Below, piece by piece: positions 6,416 through 15,928 of a DNA stretch of 64,000 bases. Location of the stretch: assembly GCF_007923355.1 (NCBI RefSeq), contig NZ_VOGO01000001.1, positions 372,001-436,000 on the forward strand. The letters run 5' to 3'. The stretch comes from Falsiphaeobacter marinintestinus (GTDB lineage Bacteria; Pseudomonadota; Alphaproteobacteria; Rhodobacterales; Rhodobacteraceae). The position numbers and the translations under genes are program-made. The notes beneath the pieces are model-generated. The model ran no database searches. It was not told the DNA's origin and worked only from the letters and a program-made list of their open reading frames with translations. Each line of letters starts with the position of its first letter. Positions within the stretch are counted from its first letter, which is position 1.

Positions 6416-9097
6416 TTACTGGGCCGCCATTTCGTTTGCCAAAGGCAACGTCACACGAAACGCGCCGCCCGAAACCCCACCAAGATAGGTCACATCGCCG
6501 CCCAGCCGCTGCATGATCTCGCGGCAGATTGCCAGCCCCAGCCCCGCACCGCCCGCCTTTTCCGCGCTGACCCGAGCAAATTTTTCGAACACCAAAGACT
6601 GGGCTTCGGGCGGGATGCCGCTGCCATTGTCCACAAAATCAACCAAAAGCTGACCACCCATTTGATGAACCGTAATCACCAGTTCAGGGTCGGTCGCATC
6701 ACAATACTTCTGAGCGTTGGCGATCAGATTGATGAACACCTGGGCCAACCGGTCAAGATCAGAGTAGAGGGCGATAGCCTCATTTGACTTGCGCCGATGC
6801 ACGACCAAGGGCCGGTCCACCCCGGCCAAAGCCGGAGATACGGCGCGGTCCAGCACATCCGACAATGTCCCGCCGCGCATGTTCAGGCTGACCTGCCCGC
6901 TTTCCAGAACACTCAGATCAAGCAGGTCGTTCAATAGCCGGGTCAGACGCAAGGCTTCGTCATGGATGATCGTTGCATATCGGGTCTTTTCTTCGGGAGT
7001 CAGCGACTCGGCATCCCGCAGGATTTCGGAAAAGGCACGGATGGACGTCATGGGAGTGCGCAATTCGTGGCTGACCTGACTGAGAAAGGCGTCCTTTTGC
7101 AACGAGATCTGGGTCAGCTTTTCGTTTGCTTCGCGCAGTTGCCGAGCGGTTCTGGCCAGTTCGGCAGACTTTGCTTCAAGCTGGCTGGAATACTCCAGCA
7201 ATTGCGCGCTTTCATCGGCCACAGCAAGAAGGTCTTCGACCGAAACCGACGACCCTCCGACGATCTGGCCGATCATCGCATGCGACGTCGCCGCACCGAC
7301 GGTCCCTGAAAGTGCACGCTCAAGCCGGTCCAGAAACTGAGGGGTGGGTTCGGGCAGATGCCCGCCCCACGCACCTTGCAGTTCTGCCTCGCGGTGAAAC
7401 AATTCCTGTGCTTCATGCGCCCCCAGGATACGCTGCGACATGATCATCAGGTCTTCGGCCTGCGCCACTGATCCGGTCCAGCCACGCGGGCTGGTCGAGT
7501 GATCAAAGACATTGACGAACTGCGCGCCCTGAAGCCGCTCAAGCGGGCTGGGAAACGTGTAAAGTGAGACCAGACAAAACGCAGCGGTGTTCAGCGACAG
7601 GCTCCACAAAACCGTATGCATGATCGGGTCCATGCCTTCGATACCGAACAACGCGTGCGGTCGCAGCCATTCAAGACCCAGAGGCCCGTGCATCATAACC
7701 GAAGCCGACAGAACCCCCGTCCCCATTCCCGGCAGCAAAGACGTATAAACCCACAGCGCGAACCCGACTGTCAGGCCGGCCAAAGCGCCGGTGCGGGTCG
7801 CGCCGCGCCAGAACAAACCACCAACCAACGCCGGGAGGATCTGGGAAATGCCCGCGAATGAGATCAAGCCGATCGACGCCAATGCGGTTCCGCCGCCCGA
7901 CAGCCGATAGTAAAAGTACCCCAGCGCCATGATCGCCGCGATTGAGATCCGGCGCGCCAACAGGATGACGTGGCGCACATCGCCCGAGAACGACGCTGAT
8001 CCAGACCGTGACGACAACCAGATTGGCATCACGATATGATTGGACACCATGGTCGACATCGCCATAGCCGCGACAATCACCATGGACGTGGCCGAAGAAA
8101 ACCCGCCCAGAAACGCCAGCACGGCAAGCCCTTCGCGCCCCTGGCTCAGCGGAACAGTCAGAACGAACATGTCAGGATTGTCGGTCTGGTCCATCAGATC
8201 CAGACCGACCGCCGCAATCGGGACAACAAACAGGCTGATCAACAGCAGGTACAGCGGAAATGCCCACGCAGCCGTGCGCAGATGCCGTTCATCATCGTTT
8301 TCAACGACCATCACCTGAAACATGCGCGGCAGGCAGACAAACGCAGCGGCCGACAGGAACGTGATCATCATCCACCGCCCGCCGTCGACCTGCCATTCAC
8401 CGATCCGCGACGTATCAATCCGAACCAACGTTTCCTGAACACCGCCGGCGATGCCCCAGACAACGAAGATGCCGACGGCGAGCAGCGCGACCAGTTTGAC
8501 AACTGCCTCTAACGCGACGGCGGTCACGACACCGTGGTGGCGTTCGTTGGCGTCCAGATTGCGGGTTCCGAACAGGATCGCAAACACCGCAAGGCCGATC
8601 GCAACCCAGAACACCACACCATGTTCGCCATACTCGCCCATCGCATCGGAATCGACGAACACACCGAAGGACAGTGTAATCGATTGAAGTTGCAGCGCGA
8701 TATACGGCGTGACGCCGATCACGGCCAGGATGGTCACACACACCGCCAGCAGGTTCGACTTGCCATAGCGCGAAGAAATCAGGTCAGCGATGGACGTGAC
8801 GCGCTGACTGCGCCCGATCCGCACCAGTTTGCGCAAACCCCACCACCAGCCAATCATGACCAGCGTTGGCCCCAGATAGATGGTCAGATACTCAAGCCCC
8901 GACCGCGCGGCGTATCCAACGGCGCCATAAAACGTCCAGGCCGTGCAATATATCGACAGGGACAAGGTATAAACCAGCGGAGATCTCAGCCACGTGCTGC
9001 GCCCGGTGGCCGCAAGTCGATCGGCGATAAACGCCACGCCAAACAGCAGGATCACATAAGCCAGGCAAACCAGTATCAGGAGATTGAGAGTGGCCAT
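6416..9097 (-). CDS. Sensor histidine kinase with an N-terminal sodium:solute symporter-like domain (CbrA/STAC type)
   Basis: An 893-residue membrane kinase. Residues 1 to about 490 form a symporter-like bundle of roughly 13 helices (SLC5/SSS family, near the acetate permease ActP and the CbrA sensor). A linker with a predicted coiled coil follows (LEAKSAELARTARQLREANE). The HisKA box has the phospho-acceptor in SQVSHELRTPMTSIRAFS, and the ATPase domain has N-box NLIANAQKY, DNGSGIPPEA and GAGLGLAICREI. No PAS or receiver domain is seen. Its start overlaps the stop of the small membrane gene by one base, in an operon with a receiver-only regulator. By analogy the symporter domain may bind and perhaps move a carboxylate or amino acid; the ligand is not known. 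Confidence 0.85.
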   Translation of the reverse strand: MATLNLLILVCLAYVILLFGVAFIADRLAATGRSTWLRSPLVYTLSLSIYCTAWTFYGAVGYAARSGLEYLTIYLGPTLVMIGWWWGLRKLVRIGRSQRVTSIADLISSRYGKSNLLAVCVTILAVIGVTPYIALQLQSITLSFGVFVDSDAMGEYGEHGVVFWVAIGLAVFAILFGTRNLDANERHHGVVTAVALEAVVKLVALLAVGIFVVWGIAGGVQETLVRIDTSRIGEWQVDGGRWMMITFLSAAAFVCLPRMFQVMVVENDDERHLRTAAWAFPLYLLLISLFVVPIAAVGLDLMDQTDNPDMFVLTVPLSQGREGLAVLAFLGGFSSATSMVIVAAMAMSTMVSNHIVMPIWLSSRSGSASFSGDVRHVILLARRISIAAIMALGYFYYRLSGGGTALASIGLISFAGISQILPALVGGLFWRGATRTGALAGLTVGFALWVYTSLLPGMGTGVLSASVMMHGPLGLEWLRPHALFGIEGMDPIMHTVLWSLSLNTAAFCLVSLYTFPSPLERLQGAQFVNVFDHSTSPRGWTGSVAQAEDLMIMSQRILGAHEAQELFHREAELQGAWGGHLPEPTPQFLDRLERALSGTVGAATSHAMIGQIVGGSSVSVEDLLAVADESAQLLEYSSQLEAKSAELARTARQLREANEKLTQISLQKDAFLSQVSHELRTPMTSIRAFSEILRDAESLTPEEKTRYATIIHDEALRLTRLLNDLLDLSVLESGQVSLNMRGGTLSDVLDRAVSPALAGVDRPLVVHRRKSNEAIALYSDLDRLAQVFINLIANAQKYCDATDPELVITVHQMGGQLLVDFVDNGSGIPPEAQSLVFEKFARVSAEKAGGAGLGLAICREIMQRLGGDVTYLGGVSGGAFRVTLPLANEMAAQ

Positions 9098-9423
9098 CAG
9101 CCGTGATCCTGTGCGCGCCCCGCGTCGGGTGGCGGTTGATCACCGCGGATCCACCCTTGAGTTTTTTTTCCCATCCATGCGCTCGCCGCAATCAGACCAG
9201 CCCATGCAATGAACAGATAGATAGCCGCCCCAGATGTCTTGACCGGTTCAGTCAGGCTGGAGTTTCCAGACATCGGCCACAAAAGAGGGATAGCAAACAA
9301 CCCGACCCCTAGCAGCGGCAGCAACCGGGCCGCGTCCATCAAACGGCGGCGGCGATAGGTCTGACGTTCCAGAAAAACCGGTGGAAGTCCGGATGTGCCA
9401 CTATCGGGGTCTTCTGTGCTCAT
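9097..9423 (-). CDS. Small two-helix membrane protein between response regulator and kinase
   Basis: A 108-residue protein with a charged cytosolic start (FLERQTYRRRR), a hydrophobic helix LLPLLGVGLFAIPLLWPM, a short loop, a second helix IYLFIAWAGLIAASAWM, and a polar tail. The size and position recall the small DUF4212-type subunits that accompany some sodium:solute symporters, so it may be a partner of the symporter domain of the kinase; I cannot confirm the family. It overlaps the response regulator stop by four bases and the kinase start by one base, so all three are translationally coupled. Confidence 0.7.
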   Translation of the reverse strand: MSTEDPDSGTSGLPPVFLERQTYRRRRLMDAARLLPLLGVGLFAIPLLWPMSGNSSLTEPVKTSGAAIYLFIAWAGLIAASAWMGKKTQGWIRGDQPPPDAGRAQDHG

Positions 9424-9800
9424 GACCTTGTCGCCTGAGCATGAAGATCGCGCACGGCGGTCAGCACCTCGGCATTCGAGAAGGGTTTGGTCATAAAGCG
9501 ACTGACACCGGCCTTTTCGGCCATGTCACGGTCCCGGCTTTGACCGCGTGCCGTCAGCATAAGAACTGGCAAACCCTTGGTTTCATCAATATCGCGAAGA
9601 TCGCGAAGCACATCCATACCGCTTTTTCCCGGCAACATGACATCTAGGATAACCAGATCAGGCTTGGCCGCCACGACAACTTCGACAGCATCCGCACCAT
9701 CAGAATGCGCTTCGACCTGCCAGCCATCGCGGACCAGCAGAAATCGGATCGCCTCCACGATGTTAGGTTCGTCTTCAATCAGCAGAACGCGACGACTCAT
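9420..9800 (-). CDS. Single-domain response regulator (CheY-like receiver)
   Basis: A 126-residue receiver domain with nothing after it. The acidic pair EDEP is near residue 10, the phospho-accepting aspartate is in DLVILDVMLPGKSG (about residue 52), the switch Thr is in LMLTARG, and the lysine is in FMTKPF. It is the first gene of the operon with the kinase and so its likely partner. Since there is no output domain, it must signal through another protein; candidates by position are the acyl-type regulator upstream or the FliM-like protein downstream. This is inference only. Confidence 0.88.
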   Translation of the reverse strand: MSRRVLLIEDEPNIVEAIRFLLVRDGWQVEAHSDGADAVEVVVAAKPDLVILDVMLPGKSGMDVLRDLRDIDETKGLPVLMLTARGQSRDRDMAEKAGVSRFMTKPFSNAEVLTAVRDLHAQATRS

Positions 9801-9886
9801 CCCCTGCTTTCCTCCACACCCACTTGGGTTCCCCGTCGCGCAACTTTATTTCTTTTCAAACGATTGTCCACGCAATATATCGCCCA

Positions 9887-11194
9887 TCACATGCCATCAC
9901 TCAGGATCGACGGCTCGCGTCGCGCGCCACAGGAATGGCGCGGGCAGACCCGACAACTGCTGCCCACGGGCTGAACATCCGACCCATCTTGATCAACCTC
10001 GGCCAATGGCAGGATCATCATGATCGAACGATAGACAGGATCCTGTTCGAATTCAGGCATTTGCTCTGGCCAGGCGACGGCGAAACAATCGAACTGAGCG
10101 GCGGTGCGACCCAGCTGAGACACCCGGCGTCGGATCGGCACCAAAGGCCGGTTCAACGCCGTGAACAGCGGCCAGAGCGGACAGGATTCACCGTGCCGGG
10201 GCAGCGCGAACCCGGCTACCGGTTTGCGAAACAGGATGCTGCCGGACGCATCGCAGACCACAAGGCCAACTTCCGCCCCAAGGGCCTGTTCCGCCATGAA
10301 CGCCAGACGCCGAAACACGGCAGGAAGGTCGGCTTTGAACTGTCGCGCCAACTTGACCGGGGCGATCCCGCTTTCGGCGACTGCTGCCATGAAGGGCTGC
10401 AGCGGCATCGCCTTGGCGTCCGAGGCATAGATGCCCAGTTCGACCCGGGCAACCTGACGGGCCGCAATGGACGTCAGTTCGGGTGCTTCGCGGACGATCC
10501 GGTCCAGATCGGCCCCGCCCGCTTCGATCTCGGCAAAGTGGTGATCATGCGCCGCAAAGAAAGTTTCAGCTTCTTCCTGCGGCACACCGCGCGGATCATC
10601 ACTGTTTTCACTTTCGTCCAGATATCGCACCAACGCCTTGGAGCTTTCCGCCAGGCGCAGGCTGTCCACGTTCAGATTGCGGTGAAACCGGTCGCGCCAT
10701 TCAGGCTCCAACTCTCCGGTTTCGGCCAAAATGGACGCCGTCGACCGAATTGCAGCTGCTGTCGACAAAACCTCGTGTAAAGAACCCGCCAGATGGGGGT
10801 CATGGGTCAAACGGTCAGACAGTGTCTCGACCGTGCGTTCAAGCGATGCGATGCGCCGGTGCGACCACGCCTGCACTTCGGCCCAGCCTGGAAAGCGGCC
10901 GGCAAACTCGTCAGCCCGGTCTGTTTCGGCCAGAACGACACCGGCATCCGCCGCCGATTCCCGTAAGGTTGCGATCAGCGCGGCTTCGGCGCCTTCGGTC
11001 AGCATAGACGGCTCAACTTCCAGAACCTGAGCAATATCGACCAGTAGTTTGCCGCCGATTCTGCGCCGGTTATGTTCGATCAGGTTCAGGTACGAGGCCG
11101 AGATGCCAACTTGTCGCGCCAGATCCGCCTGCCGCAATCCGGCGATCGAGCGTCTTTCCCGTATACGACTACCGGTCAGCGTATCGCGTGGCAT
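9887..11194 (-). CDS. XRE-family short-chain acyl-CoA-type transcriptional regulator (RamB/ScfR/PrpR-like)
   Basis: A 435-residue regulator. An N-terminal helix-turn-helix (IRERRSIAGLRQADLARQVG, then SASYLNLIEH) is followed by a long IrrE-like/DUF2083 effector region. The C-terminal cysteine cluster (SSCRVCPRHSC) is characteristic of RamB/PrpR/ScfR proteins, which sense acyl-CoA and control acetate, propionate or glyoxylate-cycle genes. It stands divergent from a LivKHMGF-type importer and 86 bases upstream of the symporter-kinase operon on its own strand. It probably controls the importer across the 229-base divergent promoter region. Confidence 0.85.
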   Translation of the reverse strand: MPRDTLTGSRIRERRSIAGLRQADLARQVGISASYLNLIEHNRRRIGGKLLVDIAQVLEVEPSMLTEGAEAALIATLRESAADAGVVLAETDRADEFAGRFPGWAEVQAWSHRRIASLERTVETLSDRLTHDPHLAGSLHEVLSTAAAIRSTASILAETGELEPEWRDRFHRNLNVDSLRLAESSKALVRYLDESENSDDPRGVPQEEAETFFAAHDHHFAEIEAGGADLDRIVREAPELTSIAARQVARVELGIYASDAKAMPLQPFMAAVAESGIAPVKLARQFKADLPAVFRRLAFMAEQALGAEVGLVVCDASGSILFRKPVAGFALPRHGESCPLWPLFTALNRPLVPIRRRVSQLGRTAAQFDCFAVAWPEQMPEFEQDPVYRSIMMILPLAEVDQDGSDVQPVGSSCRVCPRHSCGARREPSILSDGM

Positions 11195-11318
11195 GACCTC
11201 TCCCGACTTTTTTAATGATTTATCAACGTGTTTCTGCGGTGCAACATAAGGTTCTTTACAAATCCCACATTCACCGTGTTGAATTATTTACAAAAATATT
11301 GTGATTTTCAAGGGACTT

Positions 11319-11362
11319 ATTGCGCAATTTTCCACTACACGACCATAGTGGCTTTGCACAAA
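11319..11362. promoter_or_regulatory. Candidate operators for the acyl-type regulator
   Basis: Two short palindrome-like words, ATTGCGCAAT (11319-11328) and TTTGCACAAA (11353-11362), lie 34 bases apart in the divergent region before the importer. They resemble the TTTGC/GCAAA half-sites reported for RamB-type regulators. The rest of the 229-base region is AT-rich. The pairing of protein and site is inferred. Confidence 0.35.
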
Positions 11363-11423
11363 CTGTGCCCGCGATCCATGGAATGAGGAGCCATGGACGT
11401 GTTTTACCCAAAGGGAGGATTTC

Positions 11424-12770
11424 ATGTCCAAGACTGATGTCACACGTCGTGGCGTTCTGAAGACCGGAGCCATCGCTGGCGCCGGTGTCGCGCTGCCGAC
11501 GATCTTCACCGCATCATCCGCTGCTGCTTACACCAATGAACCCACCGGCGCGTCCGTGACTCTGGGTTTCAACGTTCCGCAAACCGGCCCCTACGCTGAC
11601 GAAGGCGCCGACGAACTGCGCGCCTACCAGCTGGCCGTCGAGCACCTGAACGGTGGCGGCGATGGCGGCATGATGAACACGTTCTCGTCCAAGGCCCTGA
11701 AAGGCAACGGCATTCTGGGCAAGAAAGTTGAGTTCGTCACAGGCGATACTCAGACCAAATCGGATGCTGCTCGCGCATCGGCCAAGTCGATGATCGAAAA
11801 AGACGGCGCGGTCATGATCACCGGCGGTTCGTCTTCGGGCGTTGCCATTGCTGTGCAGGGTCTCTGCCAGGAAGCCGGCGTTATCTTTATGGCGGGTCTG
11901 ACCCATTCGAACGACACAACCGGCAAAGACAAGAAGGCGAACGGTTTCCGTCACTTCTTTAACGGTTACATGTCTGGTGCGGCGCTCGCGCCGGTGCTGA
12001 AGAACCTCTATGGCACCGACCGTAACGCATATCACCTGACTGCCGACTACACGTGGGGCTGGACTCAGGAAGAGTCGATCGCGGCCGCCACCGAAGCTCT
12101 CGGCTGGAACACCGTGAACAAGGTCCGCACGCCTCTGGCTGCGACTGACTTCTCGTCCTACATCGCTCCGGTCCTGAACTCGGGCGCCGACGTTCTGGTT
12201 CTGAACCACTACGGCGGAAACATGGTGAACTCGCTGACCAACGCGGTTCAGTTCGGCTTGCGCGACAAGGTCGTCAACGGCAAGAACTTCGAAATCGTTG
12301 TTCCGCTGTATTCACGCCTGATGGCGAAAGGTGCTGGTGCAAACGTGAAAGGTATTCACGGATCCACCAACTGGCACTGGTCGCTGCAGGACGATGCTTC
12401 CAAAGCGTTCGTCAAGTCGTTCGGCACCAAGTACGGCTTCCCGCCGTCGCAGGCTGCGCACACCGTTTACTGCCAGACCCTGCTGTATGCAGACGCGGCA
12501 GAGCGCGCGGGTACCTTCAACCCCTGCGGTATCGCAGAGGCGCTGGAAGGCTACGAATTCGAAGGTCTCGGCAATGGCCCGACCCTGTATCGTGCCGAAG
12601 ATCACCAGTGCTTCAAAGACGTTCTGGTCGTGCGCGGGAAAGAAAACCCGACGTCCGAGTTTGACCTTCTTGAAGTTGTCGAAGTTACACCTGCCGCGCA
12701 GGTCACCTACGCACCGGATCACCCGATGTTCGCAGGCGGTCAGTTGGGTTCCTGTAACCCAGGCGCATAA
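11424..12770 (+). CDS. Periplasmic substrate-binding protein of a HAAT (LivK-like) ABC importer
   Basis: A 448-residue binding protein exported by the Tat route: TRRGVLKTGAIAGAGVA is a twin-arginine signal with an Ala-rich cleavage site near residue 35. The mature part has the two-lobe Peripla_BP_6 fold, with GDTQTKSDAARASAKSMIEKDG and GSSSGVAIAVQ typical of LivK/UrtA/AmiC relatives. A good GGAGG site precedes the ATG. A stem-loop follows at 12787, before the permease, a layout that usually gives the binding protein more transcript than the membrane parts. The divergent acyl-CoA-type regulator hints at a short-chain carboxylate or related substrate; branched-chain amino acid transport is not established. 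Confidence 0.87.
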   Translation: MSKTDVTRRGVLKTGAIAGAGVALPTIFTASSAAAYTNEPTGASVTLGFNVPQTGPYADEGADELRAYQLAVEHLNGGGDGGMMNTFSSKALKGNGILGKKVEFVTGDTQTKSDAARASAKSMIEKDGAVMITGGSSSGVAIAVQGLCQEAGVIFMAGLTHSNDTTGKDKKANGFRHFFNGYMSGAALAPVLKNLYGTDRNAYHLTADYTWGWTQEESIAAATEALGWNTVNKVRTPLAATDFSSYIAPVLNSGADVLVLNHYGGNMVNSLTNAVQFGLRDKVVNGKNFEIVVPLYSRLMAKGAGANVKGIHGSTNWHWSLQDDASKAFVKSFGTKYGFPPSQAAHTVYCQTLLYADAAERAGTFNPCGIAEALEGYEFEGLGNGPTLYRAEDHQCFKDVLVVRGKENPTSEFDLLEVVEVTPAAQVTYAPDHPMFAGGQLGSCNPGA

Positions 12771-12786
12771 GTCTTAGTTGCGCCTA

Positions 12787-12822
12787 GACCGGCTGCGCCC
12801 CCCGCGCAGCCGGTCACTTTTC
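12787..12822 (+). terminator. Stem-loop after the binding-protein gene (partial terminator or mRNA stabiliser)
   Basis: A perfect 12-base stem, GACCGGCTGCGC (12787-12798) and GCGCAGCCGGTC (12804-12815), with a CCCCC loop and a weak T-rich tail ACTTTTC. It lies within the transporter operon, so it probably attenuates or protects the mRNA end and does not fully stop transcription. Confidence 0.75.
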
Positions 12823-12897
12823 TTCCGGAGTGCCGCACGGCACCGGATCGTCATCTTGACAGCATTTCCACAATGACCAACCCGAGGGTGGGGACCG

Positions 12898-13929
12898 ATG
12901 GACGCAATCCTTTTGCAAATTCTTAACGGGCTCGACAAGGGCTCGGCCTATGCGCTGATCGCGCTGGGACTGACACTGATTTTCGGCACGCTGGGCGTGG
13001 TGAACTTTGCGCACGGCGCGTTGTTCATGATCGGCGCCTTTTGCGCCGTCACTCTGCAGCGGATCTTCAAGCTGAGCTTTGAAACACTCGACCCGACACA
13101 GAAGGACTTCCTGGGCAACCCGCTCAAGGTGAAAACGCCTTATGTCGAATCCTGGTTCGGCCCCGAAATGGGCGCTGCAATCATCGATTGGTCGGTTCCG
13201 CTCGCCATCCTGTTTTCGATCCCGATCATGCTGGCCATCGGCTACATCATGGAACGCGGCCTGATCAAACACTTCTACAAGCGCCCCCATGCCGACCAGA
13301 TCCTGGTGACTTTCGGTCTGGCCATCGTGCTGCAAGAGATCATCAAGGCCGTCTATGGCGCCAACCCGATTCCGACGCCGGCACCCGAAGTGTTCCGCGG
13401 CTCGTTCGATTTCGGCGTCATGCTGGGCTTTGATCCGAACGCGATCATTTATCCATACTGGCGCATGGTCTACTTCGCCTTCGCCGCCGTGATTATCGGC
13501 GCTGTGTTTGCCTTCCTGCAGTTCACCACCTTCGGGATGGTTGTCCGCGCTGGCATGGCCGACCGCGAAACCGTCGGATTGCTGGGCATTAACATCGACC
13601 GTCGCTTTACCATCATGTTCGGCATTGCTGCCGCCGTGGCGGGGCTAGCGGGCGTGATGTATGCACCGATCAATTCACCCAATTATCATATGGGAATGGA
13701 TTTCCTGGTGCTTAGCTTTGTTGTGGTCGTCGTCGGCGGCATGGGCTCGCTGCCCGGCGCTGTTCTGGCTGGCTTCATGCTGGGTATCCTCGAAGCCTTC
13801 GCATCCATGAACGAGGTCAAATCGATCCTTCCGGGCATCGACCAGATCATCATCTATCTCGTTGCAATTATCATCATTCTGACCCGTCCACGGGGCCTCA
13901 TGGGCCGCAAGGGCGTGATGGAGGACTAG
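12898..13929 (+). CDS. HAAT ABC importer permease (LivH type)
   Basis: A 343-residue inner-membrane permease. It opens with the LivH signature [31 protein letters not shown] and carries the EAA-like loop [21 protein letters not shown] about two thirds along. Its roughly 50-residue soluble insert between the first helices (about residues 55-95) is longer than in E. coli LivH, as in other roseobacter paralogues. The ATG is preceded by GAGGGTGGGG. It is the second gene of the importer operon, with five bases to livM. Confidence 0.88.
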   Translation: MDAILLQILNGLDKGSAYALIALGLTLIFGTLGVVNFAHGALFMIGAFCAVTLQRIFKLSFETLDPTQKDFLGNPLKVKTPYVESWFGPEMGAAIIDWSVPLAILFSIPIMLAIGYIMERGLIKHFYKRPHADQILVTFGLAIVLQEIIKAVYGANPIPTPAPEVFRGSFDFGVMLGFDPNAIIYPYWRMVYFAFAAVIIGAVFAFLQFTTFGMVVRAGMADRETVGLLGINIDRRFTIMFGIAAAVAGLAGVMYAPINSPNYHMGMDFLVLSFVVVVVGGMGSLPGAVLAGFMLGILEAFASMNEVKSILPGIDQIIIYLVAIIIILTRPRGLMGRKGVMED

Positions 13930-13933
13930 ATCC

Positions 13934-15148
13934 ATGCTTGGTCTGAACAAAAAAGACACAACACTCCTTTTGGTCGTCATGGCGCTCGCCCTGTTCGCGC
14001 CATTCATCCTGAACCCCTTCCCCGAAGGCTCGTCGTTGGCACAGATGTTCAACGCAGGGTATCCGGATCTGATGCAGCGTTTCGTGATCTACGGAATCCT
14101 CGTCATCGGCTTTAACATCCTGTTCGGCCTGACCGGTTATCTGTCTTTCGGTCACGCCGCCTTCCTTGGGATAGGGTCGTACTCGGCCGTTTGGGTGTTC
14201 AAGCTGATCGGCATGAACGTGATCCCTGCGATCCTGCTGTCGATGGTCATGGCTGGCATCTTTGCCCTGTTGATCGGGTACATCAGCCTGCGTCGCTCGG
14301 GCATCTATTTCTCGATCCTGACGCTCGCCTTTGCGCAGATGTCCTACAACCTTGCTTATTCGGTTCTGGGCAACCCGGCGTCGAACTACAACCTGACCAA
14401 CGGTGAAACCGGTCTGCAACTGCTGCTGGATGACCCTAGGATTCTGGGCGTATCTTCGGTGGATGGCTCCCTGCCTGTGACCAGCTTCTTCGGGCTGGCC
14501 ATGCGGGATAGTTACCAGCTGGAAATCGGGTCATGGCTGTTCACCTTCAATGTCGGCTACTACCTGTGTGCCATCATCATGTTGATCAGCTTTTACATCT
14601 CGATCCGGATCTTCCGGTCGCCGTTCGGCATGATGCTGCGCGCGGTGAAGTCGAACCAGCAGCGGATGAACTATACCGGTCTGAACACCAAGCCGTATCT
14701 GCTGGCCGCCTTTGTCATCTCGGGCATCTATGCTGGCCTTGCGGGAGGTCTGCTCAGCTCGATGGACCCTCTGGCCGGTGCCGAACGCATGCACTGGACC
14801 GCGTCAGGCGAAATCGTGATCATGGCGATCCTTGGCGGTGTCGGCACTCTGATCGGTCCGATCCTGGGTGCGGGTTTCAACGAGTACTTCAAGAACATCC
14901 TGTCCAAGATCAACGACGACGTTCTGCACGCCTGGCTGGCGTTCCTGCCCGACGGGCTCGAGAACTTCTTTGTCGGCATCATGCATTACTTCGTGGGCAA
15001 AGGCTGGCACCTGACTCTGGGTCTGTTGTTCATGCTCGTCATCATCTTCCTGCCGGGTGGACTTGTCGAAGGTGGTCAGCGTTTGATGAAGTGGTTCAGC
15101 CGCAAAGACAAAAACGCCACCGAAACCAAAACCACCCCTGCGGAATAA
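13934..15148 (+). CDS. HAAT ABC importer permease (LivM type)
   Basis: A 404-residue permease that pairs with the LivH-type subunit. Family landmarks are [21 protein letters not shown] near residue 60, the coupling loop [21 protein letters not shown] near residue 235, and [13 protein letters not shown] near residue 300. A loop of about 40 residues after residue 150 ([17 protein letters not shown]) probably faces the periplasm. GGAGGA stands about ten bases before the start. The C-terminus is basic ([12 protein letters not shown]). It is coupled tightly to the neighbouring transport genes. Confidence 0.88.
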   Translation: MLGLNKKDTTLLLVVMALALFAPFILNPFPEGSSLAQMFNAGYPDLMQRFVIYGILVIGFNILFGLTGYLSFGHAAFLGIGSYSAVWVFKLIGMNVIPAILLSMVMAGIFALLIGYISLRRSGIYFSILTLAFAQMSYNLAYSVLGNPASNYNLTNGETGLQLLLDDPRILGVSSVDGSLPVTSFFGLAMRDSYQLEIGSWLFTFNVGYYLCAIIMLISFYISIRIFRSPFGMMLRAVKSNQQRMNYTGLNTKPYLLAAFVISGIYAGLAGGLLSSMDPLAGAERMHWTASGEIVIMAILGGVGTLIGPILGAGFNEYFKNILSKINDDVLHAWLAFLPDGLENFFVGIMHYFVGKGWHLTLGLLFMLVIIFLPGGLVEGGQRLMKWFSRKDKNATETKTTPAE

Positions 15149-15160
15149 GGAGACAGAGTA

Positions 15161-15916
15161 ATGGGTATCCTTGAAGTCAAAAACGTGGGGAAACGGTTCG
15201 GTGGCCTGCAAGCGCTGTCCGACGTGAACCTCAGCGTTAAGGAAAACTCGGTCCACGCGATCATAGGACCGAACGGCGCGGGCAAATCCACCCTGCTAAA
15301 CTGTTTGGTGGGCAAGCTGATCCCCGACACCGGGTCCGTCATGTTCGACGGGCAATCGGTTCTGGGCCGCGCGCCTTACGAGATCAACCAGATGGGCATC
15401 AGCCGCGTGTTCCAGACGCCCGAGATCTTTGGTGATCTGACGGTGATGGAAAACATGCTGATCCCGATCTTCGCAAAGCGCGACGGGGCGTTCCGTATGC
15501 ACGCCATCGAAGCGGTATCGAGCGAGACCGGGATCAACGAGCAAGCCGAGAAGATGCTGGAAGAGATGAACATGGTGGACAAACGGCACATGAACGCCGC
15601 CGCCCTGTCCCGTGGTGATAAACGGCGGCTCGAAATCGGCATGTGTCTGAGTCAGGAGCCGCGCTTGCTGCTTCTGGACGAACCCACAGCCGGCATGGCC
15701 CGGGCCGACACCAACAACACGATCGACCTGCTGAAACAGATCAGCGACGAACGTGACATCACCATCGCCATCATCGAGCATGACATGCACGTGGTGTTCA
15801 GCCTTGCCAACCGGATCACCGTTCTGGCGCAAGGCACACCGCTGGTCGAAGACGATCCGGAGAACATCCGTGGCAATCCCAAGGTGCGCGAAGCGTATCT
15901 GGGTGAATCGGCGTAA
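15161..15916 (+). CDS. HAAT ABC importer ATPase (LivG type)
   Basis: A 251-residue ATPase: Walker A GPNGAGKST at about residue 35, Q-loop in VFQTPEIFGDLTVMEN, Walker B RLLLLDEPTAGMARAD, and switch His in IIEHDMHVVF. The usual LSYGxQR signature is replaced by ALSRGDKRRLEIG, a variant in which Gly-Asp takes the place of Gly-Gln/Glu. NPKVREAYLG at the C-terminus is the standard LivG ending. It lies 12 bases after livM with an AAGGAG ribosome site and 12 bases before the second ATPase. Confidence 0.88.
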   Translation: MGILEVKNVGKRFGGLQALSDVNLSVKENSVHAIIGPNGAGKSTLLNCLVGKLIPDTGSVMFDGQSVLGRAPYEINQMGISRVFQTPEIFGDLTVMENMLIPIFAKRDGAFRMHAIEAVSSETGINEQAEKMLEEMNMVDKRHMNAAALSRGDKRRLEIGMCLSQEPRLLLLDEPTAGMARADTNNTIDLLKQISDERDITIAIIEHDMHVVFSLANRITVLAQGTPLVEDDPENIRGNPKVREAYLGESA

Positions 15917-15928
15917 GGGAGAAAACAG

